Assembly (NCBI GenBank): GCA_015689645.1
Contig: WVSM01000010.1
Span: 41,964-105,963, forward strand
Reading direction: 5' to 3'
Source: Rhodobacterales bacterium HKCCE4037
Lineage (GTDB): Bacteria; Pseudomonadota; Alphaproteobacteria; Rhodobacterales; Rhodobacteraceae
DNA: 64,000 bases
The number at the start of each line of letters is the position of its first letter. Positions within the stretch are counted from its first letter, which is position 1. Both the position numbers and the translations under genes were made by a program. Positions 54,823 through 64,000 of the stretch are shown here, in pieces. The notes beneath the pieces were generated by a model that saw only the letters and a list, made by a program, of their open reading frames with translations, did no database searches and was not told where the DNA came from.

Positions 54823-55566
54823 TCAGAGGGTCAGTTGCGTGTAGCTCCAGACCAGCCCGATGAGAATGGGCTGGTGGAGGAGGTAGATGATCAGGCTGTG
54901 CTTGCCGGGCCAGCTGAGCCATTTCGCGACACGGGAGGGTTCCGGGTTCGACAGGCGGGCCCAGAGGCCGGACCGATCCGCCAGTTTCGACAGCGCCAGG
55001 CCGACGAGGAAGGGCGCGAACCACGGAAACACCGGCTCGTAATCCACGGTTCTGAGCGGCACGGTCTGAAGCCCCGTCCACCAGAAGACCGGCGCGTTGA
55101 AGATGTCGGAGCGCGCGAAATCCGGCGCGTAGAAGACCGCCACCGCAAGCGCCAGCGTGACCGGGGCGGCCAGGCGCAGGGCTGCGAGGCCCAGAAGCGA
55201 GCAGAGCGCGATGGAATGCAGGATGCCGAAGAACACGAAGGCGTCGGGAAAGGCCACGTAGGTGCCCGCCGTCACCAGTGCCGCCGCGCCGGCGACCTTG
55301 GCGAAGCGGCCCCAGAAGGCGCGCCATCGGATTGCGCGACCGTGGGCCAGCCACAGGGAAACACCGGCGAGGAACAGGAACGAGCCCGCCGTGACAACGG
55401 CCAGCGCCCGCCACGGGCCGGGCATCGTCGTGGTGCCGGGTCTGAGATAGCCGAAGAGTTCGAGATCGAAGGTGAAGTGGAACACGACCATCGCCACCAG
55501 TGCGAGGCTGCGCGCGATGTCGAGGGCCGGGATGCGGGCCGGGACGGGTTGGGCAATCGTGGTCAT
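54823..55566 (-). CDS. DUF1624 (heparan-alpha-glucosaminide acetyltransferase-like) membrane protein
   Basis: 247 residues, about seven membrane helices. Start: RIPALDIARSLALVAMVVFHFTFDLELFGYL, the pattern of the DUF1624/YeiB-type acyltransferase family, with FFGILHSIALCSLLG and the C-terminal KHSLIIYLLHQPILIGLVW. Acyl-transfer role is inferred; substrate unknown. ATG 55566 with a weak Shine-Dalgarno. Confidence 0.88.
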   Translation of the reverse strand: MTTIAQPVPARIPALDIARSLALVAMVVFHFTFDLELFGYLRPGTTTMPGPWRALAVVTAGSFLFLAGVSLWLAHGRAIRWRAFWGRFAKVAGAAALVTAGTYVAFPDAFVFFGILHSIALCSLLGLAALRLAAPVTLALAVAVFYAPDFARSDIFNAPVFWWTGLQTVPLRTVDYEPVFPWFAPFLVGLALSKLADRSGLWARLSNPEPSRVAKWLSWPGKHSLIIYLLHQPILIGLVWSYTQLTL

Positions 55567-55824
55567 GGGCGGTGGTGCGGGTCTCTCTGCTCGGGTTCGG
55601 TGCAGGCTAGATCACTTCGCCGCCAAGCTGAATCGCAAAAAGAGCGGTGGCGCGACCGCGCTCCATCCCTGGTCCGTGCCCCTGTTGCGCGCATGCCGCG
55701 CCGGGGATCTGGATGGTCGGGTCGCAAAATCATCCTGCCCGTGCCCCGCGCCGGACGCGGGCCTTCCCCATTCTCGTCACTTTTCACGAGTCTTGTCGGG
55801 ATGACGCGACAAACGGTGAGTCCC

Positions 55825-56238
55825 ATGACAGAGACATTCGAATATTCGGTCCGCCCCGGCAGTGCATGGCTGAGCGTTCTGAGCTTCATCGGCCTTGGCG
55901 TGCTGGCCTACTTCCTGTGGCAGGTCGCCCCCGGTTTCGTGCTTCTGATGGCGATCCCGGCGCTGGCCGCCTGTGTCTGGCAGGTGTTGAACCTGCCGAA
56001 GTACGGGATCCGCATGACGCCCTCGACCTGGCAATTGCTGGGGATCGAGGATGATTTCATCATTCCTTCGAACCAGATCTCCTACCTGCGGATTCAGAAG
56101 AACGAGGGAGAGCCGATTGTCGGGCTGATGCTGGACGACGGTACCGAGATCCGTTTGCCCAACGATTTCCTGCCCGATCTGAAATCCCTCGTGCGCGAGG
56201 CTGCGGCCCGGAACGTGGCGGTGCGCGGCATGGCGTGA
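55825..56238 (+). CDS. Small membrane protein with PH-like C-terminal part
   Basis: 137 residues. Two adjacent membrane helices (about 16-32 and 36-53), then YGIRMTPSTWQLLGIEDDFI and IGEPIVGLMLDDGTEIRLPNDF-like beta strands with a final helix (LKSLVREAAARNV). Resembles small bacterial proteins with a PH-like fold. ATG 55825; ATG 55801 would add eight residues. Unknown function. Confidence 0.65.
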   Translation: MTETFEYSVRPGSAWLSVLSFIGLGVLAYFLWQVAPGFVLLMAIPALAACVWQVLNLPKYGIRMTPSTWQLLGIEDDFIIPSNQISYLRIQKNEGEPIVGLMLDDGTEIRLPNDFLPDLKSLVREAAARNVAVRGMA

Positions 56239-56260
56239 AAGGTGGGCGCCGAAGGGCCGG

Positions 56261-57172
56261 TCAGGCCGCTTCGGGACGCTGAACCGGGCGCGTTGTCAGC
56301 CCGATGGATGGCCCCGAGACCGGGGCCATTTGCGCGTTCGGAGTGTCGCCGGGCGCCTGTGTGAGGTTCGCCGGGCGCATCACCGGGCGCATCTGCGGCG
56401 GCGGCGGACGGCAATAGTCCTGACCGCGCACCCATTGGCGCATCTCTTCGCGCTTGCGCTCGGAATGGAAGGGGCCCCAGTCGGCGGCCACGCCCCGCAT
56501 GCCTTCGGCCACGACCTGATCGCGCGGCACAGTGATGCCCATGATCCGGATGCCACAGCGCAGATTGGCTGCGCCGTTCAGCAGCGCCTGGCCGGATTGT
56601 ACGTCGCAATCGCGCCAGCGTGCAGTGCCCGGCGCGATCTGCACCAGCCCGAACCAGCGGCCACCGCCGCCAACGGCACCGGGGCGGTGGGTGCTTTCAT
56701 GCCAGGCGAGCGTCGAGATCAGGCCGGTCCAGAAGGCGGCGCGTTGCGCGGGTGAGGCCTGCATGTAGCCGGGGCACCACGCGTGGATATCACGCGGCTC
56801 GACCTCCAGCAGCGGGGCGCCGGGGCCGCGCAGGGCCGCCAGGACCGCCGCCGTCCAGCGGGGCCCGTTCGGGTGAGCGTCCCACCGCGCGGCGGGAACC
56901 GCCCAGGTGTCACGTGGCATCGGGCGGAGGCTTGATGCGGGGGCGAGGGGGCTGATCTCCTCGGGGAGATCTTGTGCAAGAAGGGCGGCGGCTTCGGGCA
57001 TATGCGCGCCCTCGGCCCGTTCCGGCCGGTCGAGTGCCACGCCATCGTCGATCACGCCCGAGGTGACCTCCACCTCGTCCGATGGTTCGGACTGGGCGAA
57101 ACCCCTTTCCGGCAACAGGGCCAGAACGACGGACACGCCGCCGAGCAGACAGATGAGACGCAATGCGCCCAT
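56261..57172 (-). CDS. Exported transglycosylase SLT-domain protein, copy 1
   Basis: 303 residues. Signal peptide MGALRLICLLGGVSVVLALL cleaved after FAQ. SLT-like domain at about 130-255: DIHAWCPGYMQASPAQRAAF, LISTLAWHESTHRPGAVGGGGRWFGLVQIAPGTARW (catalytic Glu of the HES motif), then CGIRIMGITVPRDQVVAEG and AADWGPFHSERKREEMRQWV. C-terminal Pro-rich tail. Predicted to cut peptidoglycan. Forms a tandem pair with the gene at 57334. Confidence 0.88.
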   Translation of the reverse strand: MGALRLICLLGGVSVVLALLPERGFAQSEPSDEVEVTSGVIDDGVALDRPERAEGAHMPEAAALLAQDLPEEISPLAPASSLRPMPRDTWAVPAARWDAHPNGPRWTAAVLAALRGPGAPLLEVEPRDIHAWCPGYMQASPAQRAAFWTGLISTLAWHESTHRPGAVGGGGRWFGLVQIAPGTARWRDCDVQSGQALLNGAANLRCGIRIMGITVPRDQVVAEGMRGVAADWGPFHSERKREEMRQWVRGQDYCRPPPPQMRPVMRPANLTQAPGDTPNAQMAPVSGPSIGLTTRPVQRPEAA

Positions 57173-57333
57173 GAACTCGCAATCCCCCCGGATTACTTCT
57201 TACACCGAATGATCTTGCATCAGATCTGTTACAGAATTGATACGCAGACCGCGGCAGCAGACAGATCATTTAGACCCCGCGCGGGCCTCGGGGCAAGGGG
57301 AAGGTCCCCGGCCGGGCCCGCGCTGGGCGAAAG

Positions 57334-57945
57334 TCAGCCAGCGCAATAGGGCTGGGACGAAATCCATTGGCGCATTTCTTCGCGCTTCTCGGATTGCACG
57401 AAGGGGCCCCAATCGGCTGCGACACCGCCGCGCCCCGCCGCCACGACACCGTCGCGTGGAACTGTCTGTGCCCAGATCCGCAGCGCGCAGGAGATGTTGG
57501 CGCTGCCGTTTTGCAGGGCGGACCCGCTGGTGGCCTGGCAGCCATAATGGCGCGCCGTTGCCGGGCTGATCTGCACGAGGCCATGCCAGCGCCCGCCGCC
57601 GCCCACGGCCTGCGGGTTCCAGGTGCTTTCGTGGCGGGCGAGGGCCGACAGCAGGCCGGTCCAGAACATCTCGCGTTCCGCTTCGCTGGCCTCGGGGTAG
57701 CCGGGGCACCATTGTTCGATATCCGCAGGGACAAGCGCGGGCAGAACGGCGGCATGGGTGTCGAGCGCTGCAAAGGCGGTGCGGGTCCATTCGCCCGCCT
57801 CGGGACGATGATCCCAGCGCATGACGACCTCGGGTGCCTCGTCCCGGTTCATTCCCGGGAGGTTAAGGTCGGAGCAGGCGGGAAGGGCAAAAAGCGTGAT
57901 GCAGACACCCAGCGCGGAGCAGGCGCGAACAAGAAAAGATGGCAT
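57334..57945 (-). CDS. SLT-domain lipoprotein, copy 2
   Basis: 203 residues. Lipobox LPAC (Cys near 24). It shares the domain order of its neighbour: IEQWCPGYPEASEAEREMFW, LLSALARHESTWNPQAVGGGGRWHGLVQISPATARHYGC, CALRIWAQTVPRDGV, and AADWGPFVQSEKREEMRQWI. The Pro-rich tail is missing. Duplicate that is membrane-anchored, whereas copy 1 is soluble. 161 bp separates the two. Confidence 0.88.
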   Translation of the reverse strand: MPSFLVRACSALGVCITLFALPACSDLNLPGMNRDEAPEVVMRWDHRPEAGEWTRTAFAALDTHAAVLPALVPADIEQWCPGYPEASEAEREMFWTGLLSALARHESTWNPQAVGGGGRWHGLVQISPATARHYGCQATSGSALQNGSANISCALRIWAQTVPRDGVVAAGRGGVAADWGPFVQSEKREEMRQWISSQPYCAG

Positions 57946-58302
57946 TTCGGAACCATTTGATCGTTATCAGACGCGCTGCGGTACTGTGTCATAAGACAAA
58001 CACGCAAGCGCGGTGCGTCCAACCTGCTGAAAACGGCTGATTCTTGCTGATCGAAGCGCTGAAAACCGCCGGTTGGGGCCGGTGTGGCGGGTTCGGCCAT
58101 AGTCTCGCTGTTTCGAAAATACCTCGGGGGAGTGGGCAAATGCGGAAGGTGGTGCCCCCTCGATCCCGCTGGAAATTGCCCCGACAGCGGTGCATCGGAA
58201 CAGCCGCGCCGGGCTTGCCCGGCGCCACCTCCGGCTGACGGAGGGGCGCGAAAGCGCGCCGAGGCAGAGACGGAACGCCCCCTCTGCCGCAGGGCGGGAG
58301 GC
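57946..58302. other. 357-bp intergenic region with repeats
   Basis: No gene recognised. Contains copy B of the dispersed repeat (58097-58136) and, nearer to lexA, hairpins GGCGCG/CGCGCC (58245-58260) and GGCAGAG/CTCTGCC (58263-58288) that could end the lexA transcript. Confidence 0.5.
58097..58136 (-). repeat. Dispersed intergenic repeat, copy B
   Basis: On the minus strand: ACTCCCCCGAGGTATTTTCG then AAACAGCGAGACTATGG. Matches copy A at 44599-44636 with few differences, in opposite orientation. Confidence 0.6.
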
Positions 58303-58995
58303 TCAGTAGGTGCGGATCAGGCCGACCAGCTTGCCCTGCACCTTGACCTGGTCGTCGCGGAACATGCGCGTCTCGTAGGCCGGGTTCGCGGCCTCCAGCG
58401 CGATCATGCCGGACTTGCGGCGGAGGCGCTTGAGGGTGGCTTCCTGATCCTCGACCAGCGCCACGACGATATCGCCGTTGTCGGCTGTATCGCCTTCCTC
58501 GATCACCACGATATCGCCGTCGTTGATGCCGGCGTCGATCATGGAATCGCCTTTGACTTCAAGGGCGTAATGGCTGCGCCCCTTGCCGAGCATCTGCTGG
58601 GGCACGGCAACGTGGGCGGCGACCTGGCTGATCGCCTCGATGGGCACACCGGCGGCGATCTTGCCCATGACGGGCAGTTCCATCGCGGGGGCGGCCTGCA
58701 CCGGCATGGCCCCGGCGGGCGGGTCGGAGCGGTCGCCCTCGATCACGCGCGGGGTGAAGCCGCCGCCACCCTCGGCCATGGCATCGGGCATCTTCACGAT
58801 CTCGATGGCGCGGGCGCGGTGGGCGAGGCGGCGGATGAAGCCGCGTTCTTCCAGGGCGGTGATGAGGCGGTGGATGCCGGACTTGGAGCGCAGGTCGAGC
58901 GCTTCCTTCATCTCGTCGAACGACGGCGGCACGCCATCCTTCTGCATCCGCTTGTGAATGAATTCCAGAAGGTCCCTCTGCTTGCGCGTCAGCAT
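58303..58995 (-). CDS. lexA: SOS repressor LexA
   Basis: 230 residues. N-terminal w[24 protein letters not shown] with [28 protein letters not shown]. Cleavage site Ala-Gly in [13 protein letters not shown]. Catalytic Ser in [16 protein letters not shown] and Lys in [15 protein letters not shown] start at ATG 58995; the longer frame adds 28 residues. Two GTTC-N7-GTTC boxes lie about 90-115 bp upstream, so it controls itself. Last gene after moeA. Confidence 0.97.
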   Translation of the reverse strand: MLTRKQRDLLEFIHKRMQKDGVPPSFDEMKEALDLRSKSGIHRLITALEERGFIRRLAHRARAIEIVKMPDAMAEGGGGFTPRVIEGDRSDPPAGAMPVQAAPAMELPVMGKIAAGVPIEAISQVAAHVAVPQQMLGKGRSHYALEVKGDSMIDAGINDGDIVVIEEGDTADNGDIVVALVEDQEATLKRLRRKSGMIALEAANPAYETRMFRDDQVKVQGKLVGLIRTY

Positions 58996-59083
58996 CCCCG
59001 TCTCCTCGATTGTTGCGCCTTTGCGGCGTGACTGCTCAATCACTTGGGTGAGATCACCCCCGATCCGGGCAAAATTCACACCC

Positions 59084-59109
59084 GTTCCGGGTATGTTCTA
59101 CCCCTGTTC
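59084..59109. promoter_or_regulatory. Two overlapping LexA boxes (GTTC-N7-GTTC)
   Basis: GTTC at 59084, 59095 and 59106, each pair separated by seven bases, give two boxes that share the middle GTTC. Alphaproteobacterial LexA binds GTTCN7GTTC. They lie upstream of lexA. Confidence 0.85.
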
Positions 59110-59128
59110 CGAACAATTTGTCAACGAA

Positions 59129-60328
59129 TCAGGAAAACATCGCGGCAAGGGGGACGTATTCGACCATGTCGCCCGCCCGCCGGCGCGGATCGTCGACCGG
59201 GCGCACCAGCAGGGCGGAGGCGTCCGACAGCACGGTCAGCAGCGAACTGTCCTGCCGACCGTAGGGCGTAAGCGTGGGCAGGCCATCGCCGAGGTCCAGC
59301 CGCGCGCGCATGTAATGCTCGCGCGGGCCGTTGGCGTCGAGGTCGGTGCCGAGGCGTGCCTTCAGGCGGGGCCGGGGGCCGGAGGGCAGGCCCATCATCG
59401 CTTCCAGCATCGGGATCAGGAACAACTCGGCGCAGACCATGGCCGAGACCGGGTTGCCGGGCAGGCCGAGAAGCGCCGCGTCGCCAAGGCGCCCGGCCAT
59501 CAGCGGTTTTCCGGGCCGCATGGCGATCTTGTAGAAGGCGCGCTCCAGCCCGAGCCCCTGGGCCACCTCGCCGACAAGGTCATGATCCCCCACAGAGGCG
59601 CCGCCGATCGTCACGATCACATCCGCACCCTTGGCGAGGTCGAAGACCTGTTCGAGACTCTCGCGCTTGTCCCGCGCGATGGGCAGAAGCCGCGCCTGCC
59701 CGCCCACGGCGTCGATCCGTGCCTTCAGCCCGTAGGTGTTCGACGCGATGATCTGGTCGGGTGCCGGGTCTTCGCCGGGGCTGACGAGTTCATCCCCCGT
59801 GGCGATCAGGGCCACCTGCGGCTTGCGCGACACGGTCAGCACGGGCGCGTTCATCGCGGCGGCCAGCGCCACGTCGGCGGGGCTGAGGCGGCGGGGCGCA
59901 TCGAGCGTCGCCCCCGCCTGGAAATCCGCGCCGGAGGGCCGCACGTTCCATCCGCTGTCGAGGTTGCGGCCAAGGGTGATGCGGTCACCGTCGCGGGTCA
60001 CATCCTCCTGGATCACGACGCGGTCGGTGCCTTCGGGCAGGGGCGCGCCGGTGAAGATGCGCACCGCCTCGCCGGGGCCGATGGTGCCGGGCCAGTGGCG
60101 GCCTGCAGGCGCTTCGCCCACGACCTTGAGGCGGCGGCCCGGAATGGCTTCCACGTCGCGCACGGCGTAGCCATCCATGGCGGAGGCGGAGAAGGGGGGC
60201 TGATCGCGGTAGGCGGTGACGGGTGCGGCCAGCACGCGGCCCCCGGCCTCGGTCAGCGGCACGGTTTCGGTGCCGACCGGCGTGGCCAGCGCGAGGCATT
60301 TGTCCAATGCCTCCGCGACCGAGATCAT
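59129..60328 (-). CDS. moeA: Molybdopterin molybdenumtransferase MoeA
   Basis: 399 residues; inserts molybdate into adenylylated molybdopterin. Hallmarks: [63 protein letters not shown] and [21 protein letters not shown] 60328 overlaps the moaC stop (ATGA). Confidence 0.96.
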   Translation of the reverse strand: MISVAEALDKCLALATPVGTETVPLTEAGGRVLAAPVTAYRDQPPFSASAMDGYAVRDVEAIPGRRLKVVGEAPAGRHWPGTIGPGEAVRIFTGAPLPEGTDRVVIQEDVTRDGDRITLGRNLDSGWNVRPSGADFQAGATLDAPRRLSPADVALAAAMNAPVLTVSRKPQVALIATGDELVSPGEDPAPDQIIASNTYGLKARIDAVGGQARLLPIARDKRESLEQVFDLAKGADVIVTIGGASVGDHDLVGEVAQGLGLERAFYKIAMRPGKPLMAGRLGDAALLGLPGNPVSAMVCAELFLIPMLEAMMGLPSGPRPRLKARLGTDLDANGPREHYMRARLDLGDGLPTLTPYGRQDSSLLTVLSDASALLVRPVDDPRRRAGDMVEYVPLAAMFS

Positions 60329-60804
60329 GCGCCGGCCTCGTAGCGCCCGGATTTGCCGCCGTCCTTCAGAATGACCCGCAAACCGCCGATTTCCATGGAC
60401 TTTTCCACGGCCTTCAGCATGTCGTAGACGGTCAGCGCGGCGGTGGAAGCGGCGGTCAGCGCCTCCATCTCCACGCCGGTCTGGCCGGTGGTCTTGACGG
60501 TCGCGGTGATCCGCACGCCGGGCAGGTTGTTGTCCGGCTCCAGCTCCACCGAGACCTTGGTGATCGGCAACGGATGGCAAAGCGGGATCAGGTCGGCGCA
60601 TTTCTTTGCGCCCATGATCCCGGCCAGCCGCGCAACGCCCAGAACGTCGCCCTTCTTGGCTGTGCCTTCGACGACCTTTTCGAGGGTTTCGGGGCGCATC
60701 TTCACATGGGCCTCGGCCACGGCGACACGGTCGGTCACCGCCTTGTCGGAGACATCGACCATGTGGGCCGCGCCCGTGCCGTCGAAATGGGTCAGCTCGG
60801 CCAT
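60325..60804 (-). CDS. moaC: Cyclic pyranopterin monophosphate synthase MoaC
   Basis: 159 residues, molybdenum cofactor synthesis. Conserved [34 protein letters not shown] and [18 protein letters not shown]. Start shares one base with the trpC stop (TGATG), so it is translated from the trp mRNA. Confidence 0.97.
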   Translation of the reverse strand: MAELTHFDGTGAAHMVDVSDKAVTDRVAVAEAHVKMRPETLEKVVEGTAKKGDVLGVARLAGIMGAKKCADLIPLCHPLPITKVSVELEPDNNLPGVRITATVKTTGQTGVEMEALTAASTAALTVYDMLKAVEKSMEIGGLRVILKDGGKSGRYEAGA

Positions 60805-61604
60805 CAGGCGGGCACCGGCTCGGCCAGCAGCGCGCGGGTCGCGGCCTCCACGTCGTCCTGCCGCATCAGGCTTTCGCCGATCAGGAAGCTCCGCGCGCCG
60901 TGGCGGGCCATGTCGGCGAGGTCTTCGGGCGCGAACAGCCCAGATTCCGAGATCACCATGCGGTCGCCCGGCACCCGCGCGGCGAGGTCGCGGGTGGTCT
61001 GCAGCGTCGTCTCGAAGGTGTTGAGGTTGCGGTTGTTGATCCCCAGGAGCGGCGATTTCAGCGCCAGCGCCCGGTCCAGTTCGGCGCCGTCATGCACCTC
61101 GATCAGCGCGTCCATGCCCCAGGCGACGGCGGCGTCTTCCAGTTCCGCCGCCTGCGCGTCGCTGACCGAGGCCATGATGATGAGGATGCAATCCGCGCCC
61201 CAGGCCCGCGCCTCGGCCACCTGGTAGGTGTCGTAAAGGAAATCCTTGCGCAGGCAGGGCAGGGCGACGGCGGCCCGCGCAGCCTTCAGGAACTCCGGCG
61301 CGCCCTGGAACGAGGGCGTGTCGGTCAGGACCGAGAGACAGGTGGCGCCCCCGGCCTCGTAGGCGCGCGCCAGCGCGGGCGGGTCGAAATCGGCGCGGAT
61401 CAGACCCTTTGACGGGCTGGCCTTCTTGATCTCGGCGATCAGGCCATAGCCCTCGGCCTGCGCCTGTTTCAATGCGGCGCCGAACGGACGCACGGGGGAG
61501 GCCGCCTTTGCCTCGGCCTCCACCTCCGCCAGCGGACGCGCGGCCTTGGCGCTCGCGACCTCCTCCAGCTTGTAGGCCTTGATCTTGTCGAGAATGGTGC
61601 TCAT
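60804..61604 (-). CDS. trpC: Indole-3-glycerol phosphate synthase TrpC
   Basis: 266 residues, TIM barrel, tryptophan pathway. [52 protein letters not shown] and [14 protein letters not shown] are family signatures. Follows trpD after 86 bp. Confidence 0.97.
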   Translation of the reverse strand: MSTILDKIKAYKLEEVASAKAARPLAEVEAEAKAASPVRPFGAALKQAQAEGYGLIAEIKKASPSKGLIRADFDPPALARAYEAGGATCLSVLTDTPSFQGAPEFLKAARAAVALPCLRKDFLYDTYQVAEARAWGADCILIIMASVSDAQAAELEDAAVAWGMDALIEVHDGAELDRALALKSPLLGINNRNLNTFETTLQTTRDLAARVPGDRMVISESGLFAPEDLADMARHGARSFLIGESLMRQDDVEAATRALLAEPVPA

Positions 61605-61690
61605 GCGATCCCTGTTATGCCAATCCGGGCCGACCGTCGAGACGCAGCGCCCCGGTGGGACGGGCCGCGCGGGATCGGCCCGCCGAAGAC

Positions 61691-62719
61691 TTATCCCGCC
61701 GACGTCACCCGCGCCACGGCCTCCACGGCACGCTTCGCCTTGCCGCTGTCGATGCTCTCGCGCGCCACTTCGACCCCGTCGCGCAATTCCGTCACGCGGC
61801 CCGCCACGATCAGTGCCGCGGCGGCGTTCATCAGGACCGCGTCACGATAAGCGCCCTCGGCCCCGTCAAGAAGCGCGCGAAAGGCGTCGCCATTCTCTTC
61901 CGGCGTGCCGCCGAGGATGTCGCGGAACGGATGCACCGGCAGGCCCGCATCCTCGGGATGCACCTCGCGCGAGCGCAGCTTGCCGTCCTTCAACTCGACC
62001 ACGGAGGTCGGACCGGAAATCGAGATCTCGTCGGTGCCGTCCGCACCGTGGACGAGCCACGCGGCCTCGGACCCGAGTTCCTTCAGCGTCTCGGCCATCG
62101 GGTAGATCAGGTCGATCGCGAAGGCCCCGGTCAACTGCCGCTTGACGCCCGCCGGGTTGGTCAACGGCCCGAGAATGTTGAAGATCGTCTTGCAGCCCAG
62201 TTCCTGCCGGATCGGCATGACGTGTTTCACCGCCGGGTGGTGCATGGGCGCCATCATGAAGCCGATGCCCGCCTCGCGGATCGAGGCCTCCACCACGCTG
62301 GCGTCGACCATCACGTCGATGCCCATCTGGGTCAGCACGTCCGCCGCGCCGGATTTCGACGACAGGTTGCGGTTGCCGTGCTTGGCCACCGGCACGCCTG
62401 CGCCCGCCACGACGAAGGCCGTCGCGGTCGAGATGTTGAGCGTTCCCATCCCGTCGCCGCCGGTTCCGACGATGTCGATCGCCCCCTCGGGCGCGGAGAC
62501 GGGCAGGCAGCGTTCCCGCATGACCTGCGCGGCGGCGGCGTATTCGGCGACGGATTCGCCGCGTGCGCGCATCGCCATGATCAGCCCGCCCATCTGTGCC
62601 GGGCTGGCCGCTCCGTCGAAGAGGTAGCCGAAAGCCTCCTCCGCCTGCGCACGGCTGAGCGGGCCTTCGGAGGCCGAGAAGATGATCGGTTTCATCGCGT
62701 TGTTGGGTTCGTTGGTCAT
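61691..62719 (-). CDS. trpD: Anthranilate phosphoribosyltransferase TrpD
   Basis: 342 residues. [19 protein letters not shown] (phosphate-binding), [17 protein letters not shown] and [20 protein letters not shown] with [14 protein letters not shown] 62719 overlaps the trpG stop (ATGA). Confidence 0.97.
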   Translation of the reverse strand: MTNEPNNAMKPIIFSASEGPLSRAQAEEAFGYLFDGAASPAQMGGLIMAMRARGESVAEYAAAAQVMRERCLPVSAPEGAIDIVGTGGDGMGTLNISTATAFVVAGAGVPVAKHGNRNLSSKSGAADVLTQMGIDVMVDASVVEASIREAGIGFMMAPMHHPAVKHVMPIRQELGCKTIFNILGPLTNPAGVKRQLTGAFAIDLIYPMAETLKELGSEAAWLVHGADGTDEISISGPTSVVELKDGKLRSREVHPEDAGLPVHPFRDILGGTPEENGDAFRALLDGAEGAYRDAVLMNAAAALIVAGRVTELRDGVEVARESIDSGKAKRAVEAVARVTSAG

Positions 62720-63303
62720 GCGGGTTCGCTTGCCCTCGTCGTGTCGAGAAAGGTTTTCAGCATCGCGTGGCCGTGCTGCGACCGGATGCTTTCGGGGTGG
62801 AATTGCACGCCCTCGATGGGCAACTCGCGGTGGCGCAGGCCCATGATGGTGCCGTCATCGAGTTCGGCGGTGATTTCCAGCTCGGCCGGCAGCGTGGCGC
62901 GGTCGACGACCAGCGAATGGTAGCGCGTCGCCTCCAGCGGGGAGGGCAGGCCGGCGAAGACGCCTTTGCCCTCGTGCCGGATCACGCCCATCTTGCCATG
63001 CACGATATCGCTATGGCGCTGGACCACGCCGCCGAAGGCCTCGCCGATCGTCTGGTGCCCGAGGCAGACGCCGAAGAGCGGCATGCCCGCCCCGGCGGCG
63101 GCCTTGGTCAGGCTGAGGCAGATCCCCGCCTGTTGCGGCGTGCCCGGCCCGGGGCTGAGCACGATCCCGCTGGCCCCGCTCGCCATGGCGTCCTGCACGC
63201 TGATGCGGTCGTTGCGCACAACGCGCACCTCGGCCCCCAGCTCGCCCAGGTAATGCACGAGGTTGTAGGTGAAACTGTCGTAATTATCGATCAGGAGCAG
63301 CAT
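62716..63303 (-). CDS. trpG: Anthranilate synthase component II TrpG
   Basis: 195-residue glutamine amidotransferase. [33 protein letters not shown] with Cys nucleophile near 80, [12 protein letters not shown] and [13 protein letters not shown] with His and Glu. trpE is not adjacent on the right. First gene of trpGDC-moaC-moeA, divergent from the deacetylase-like gene. Confidence 0.96.
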   Translation of the reverse strand: MLLLIDNYDSFTYNLVHYLGELGAEVRVVRNDRISVQDAMASGASGIVLSPGPGTPQQAGICLSLTKAAAGAGMPLFGVCLGHQTIGEAFGGVVQRHSDIVHGKMGVIRHEGKGVFAGLPSPLEATRYHSLVVDRATLPAELEITAELDDGTIMGLRHRELPIEGVQFHPESIRSQHGHAMLKTFLDTTRASEPA

Positions 63304-63468
63304 TGTCCGGCGACCTCACGCGAAAAGGGGTGAAGGCGCCGCGCGCCCGCGCTATACATGTTTCAAAGCCGCGCGCGGGGGTCAAGGTGGGCCGAGCCGC
63401 GCAGGCAAGGTGCGCCCGGGCCCCGTTCGTCGGATGAACCCGGGCCCGAGCAGACGGGAGCATGGACC

Positions 63469-64000
63469 ATGGGCGGTCTGATTGTCGGTATCCTTTGGGG
63501 GCTTGTCGTTTCGGTCGTCGTGCTTGCGGCGGCTTCGCTGAGCACCCCCCTGCCGCCGCGACCCGGGGCGCAACTCGAGGTGACGGTGGGCGCCGAGGGC
63601 GCGGCTCCCGAGGCGGCGACGCCCGAGGCGGAGCCCGCGCCTGAAGCACCTGCGCCCGCTGAGATGCCGGAGCCGCAGGACGAAACGCCCGTGTCCGGAC
63701 CCGAGGTAGCACCGGCCCCGGAGGAGCAGGCGCCCGCGCCCGCCGAGGAGGATGCCACCCCGGTGGAGGAGGCGGAAGAGGAGGCCACGGCCATCGAGGG
63801 CGTCTTGCCCGATGCGGAGGAGGCCGCCGCCACTCCGGATCTACCGGCGGAAGACGCGGCGGCCAGCGCCTCGGTGCCCGCGACCGGCGTTCCCCTGCCC
63901 TCGGGCAGCGAGTTCAACCGGCCCCCACCGGAGCAGGTGGCGGCGCTTCCGGCCTCCGACACCGCCCCCAATGCCAGCGTGCCCGCCGCACCCGCCTCCG
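63469..64000 (+). CDS. Divergent polysaccharide deacetylase-like protein, N-terminal part
   Basis: The frame runs off the right edge. It starts MGGLIVGILWGLVVSVVVLA, an uncleaved-type membrane anchor (residues 2-24), then a long Pro/Ala/Glu-rich linker. In Rhodobacteraceae such N-termini precede a divergent polysaccharide deacetylase (YibQ-type) domain, which would lie beyond the window. ATG 63469 chosen; an ATG seven bases earlier is out of frame. Confidence 0.55.
   Translation, partial: MGGLIVGILWGLVVSVVVLAAASLSTPLPPRPGAQLEVTVGAEGAAPEAATPEAEPAPEAPAPAEMPEPQDETPVSGPEVAPAPEEQAPAPAEEDATPVEEAEEEATAIEGVLPDAEEAAATPDLPAEDAAASASVPATGVPLPSGSEFNRPPPEQVAALPASDTAPNASVPAAPAS

Overview
This 64 kb, GC-rich window looks like chromosome of an alphaproteobacterium of the Rhodobacteraceae (Roseobacter/Rhodobacter group). 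The signs are gene content and order (gltX-gltA next to comEC; trpGDC-moaC-moeA-lexA), a SAM-II riboswitch ahead of metZ, GTTC-N7-GTTC LexA boxes, a TRAP-like tripartite tricarboxylate (TTT) transporter and frequent ATGA/GTGA gene overlaps. The genus cannot be named from this alone.

Layout. 0-3.9 kb: a metallo-beta-lactamase-fold hydrolase cut by the left edge, an EnvZ-like histidine kinase, two small minus-strand ORFs and an HNH nuclease. 3.9-13.9 kb: a tricarboxylic acid uptake and catabolism locus. On the minus strand run tctC, a fused tctA-tctB, a PrpF/GalD-type isomerase, a D-2-hydroxyacid dehydrogenase, tcuA and tcuB; the divergent tctD-tctE two-component system is the probable sensor. 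A perfect 18-bp palindrome overlaps an internal promoter of this locus. 13.9-15.6 kb: a graveyard of mobile DNA (IS3 orfA fragment, IS21 end, istB tail, truncated AAA ATPase) beside a tRNA(CAT).

15.7-27.8 kb: housekeeping genes: purM-purN, rnd, sufE, gltA, gltX, comEC, a DUF2256 mini-protein and malate synthase G. 27.8-31.5 kb: two cytochrome b561-type proteins, a DUF1206 membrane protein and an MFS carrier. 31.5-38.3 kb: a minus-strand envelope module (29-aa membrane peptide, XpaC, TelA, DUF2927 lipoprotein, DUF4241 protein, secreted beta-sandwich protein, SPFH-GYF protein) and an alpha/beta hydrolase.

38.3-42.3 kb: SAM-II riboswitch, then metZ-GNAT-glutamine amidotransferase as an overlapping operon, then folE2. 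42.3-47.2 kb: two small Asp-rich proteins sharing an N-terminal module, TrkH, a HI0933-type flavoprotein, a J-domain protein, BolA and a DUF4177 protein. 47.3-58.3 kb: an HTH protein with five near-identical 47-residue TPRs, gatB, a PfpI-family protein, pepN, a DUF1624 membrane protein and two tandem SLT-domain paralogs. 58.3-63.3 kb: trpG-trpD-trpC-moaC-moeA and lexA. The right edge cuts a divergent polysaccharide deacetylase-like gene.

Read right to left, trpGDC-moaC-moeA-lexA, comEC, gltX, gltA matches an order I recall from Rhodobacteraceae, but here about 33 kb (25.4-58.3 kb) lies between lexA and comEC. The least explained parts are the tricarboxylate locus with its isomerase and dehydrogenase, the XpaC/TelA/SPFH-GYF module, the HTH-TPR protein and several perfect palindromes and hairpin repeats. 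I found no CRISPR array, prophage or rRNA operon.
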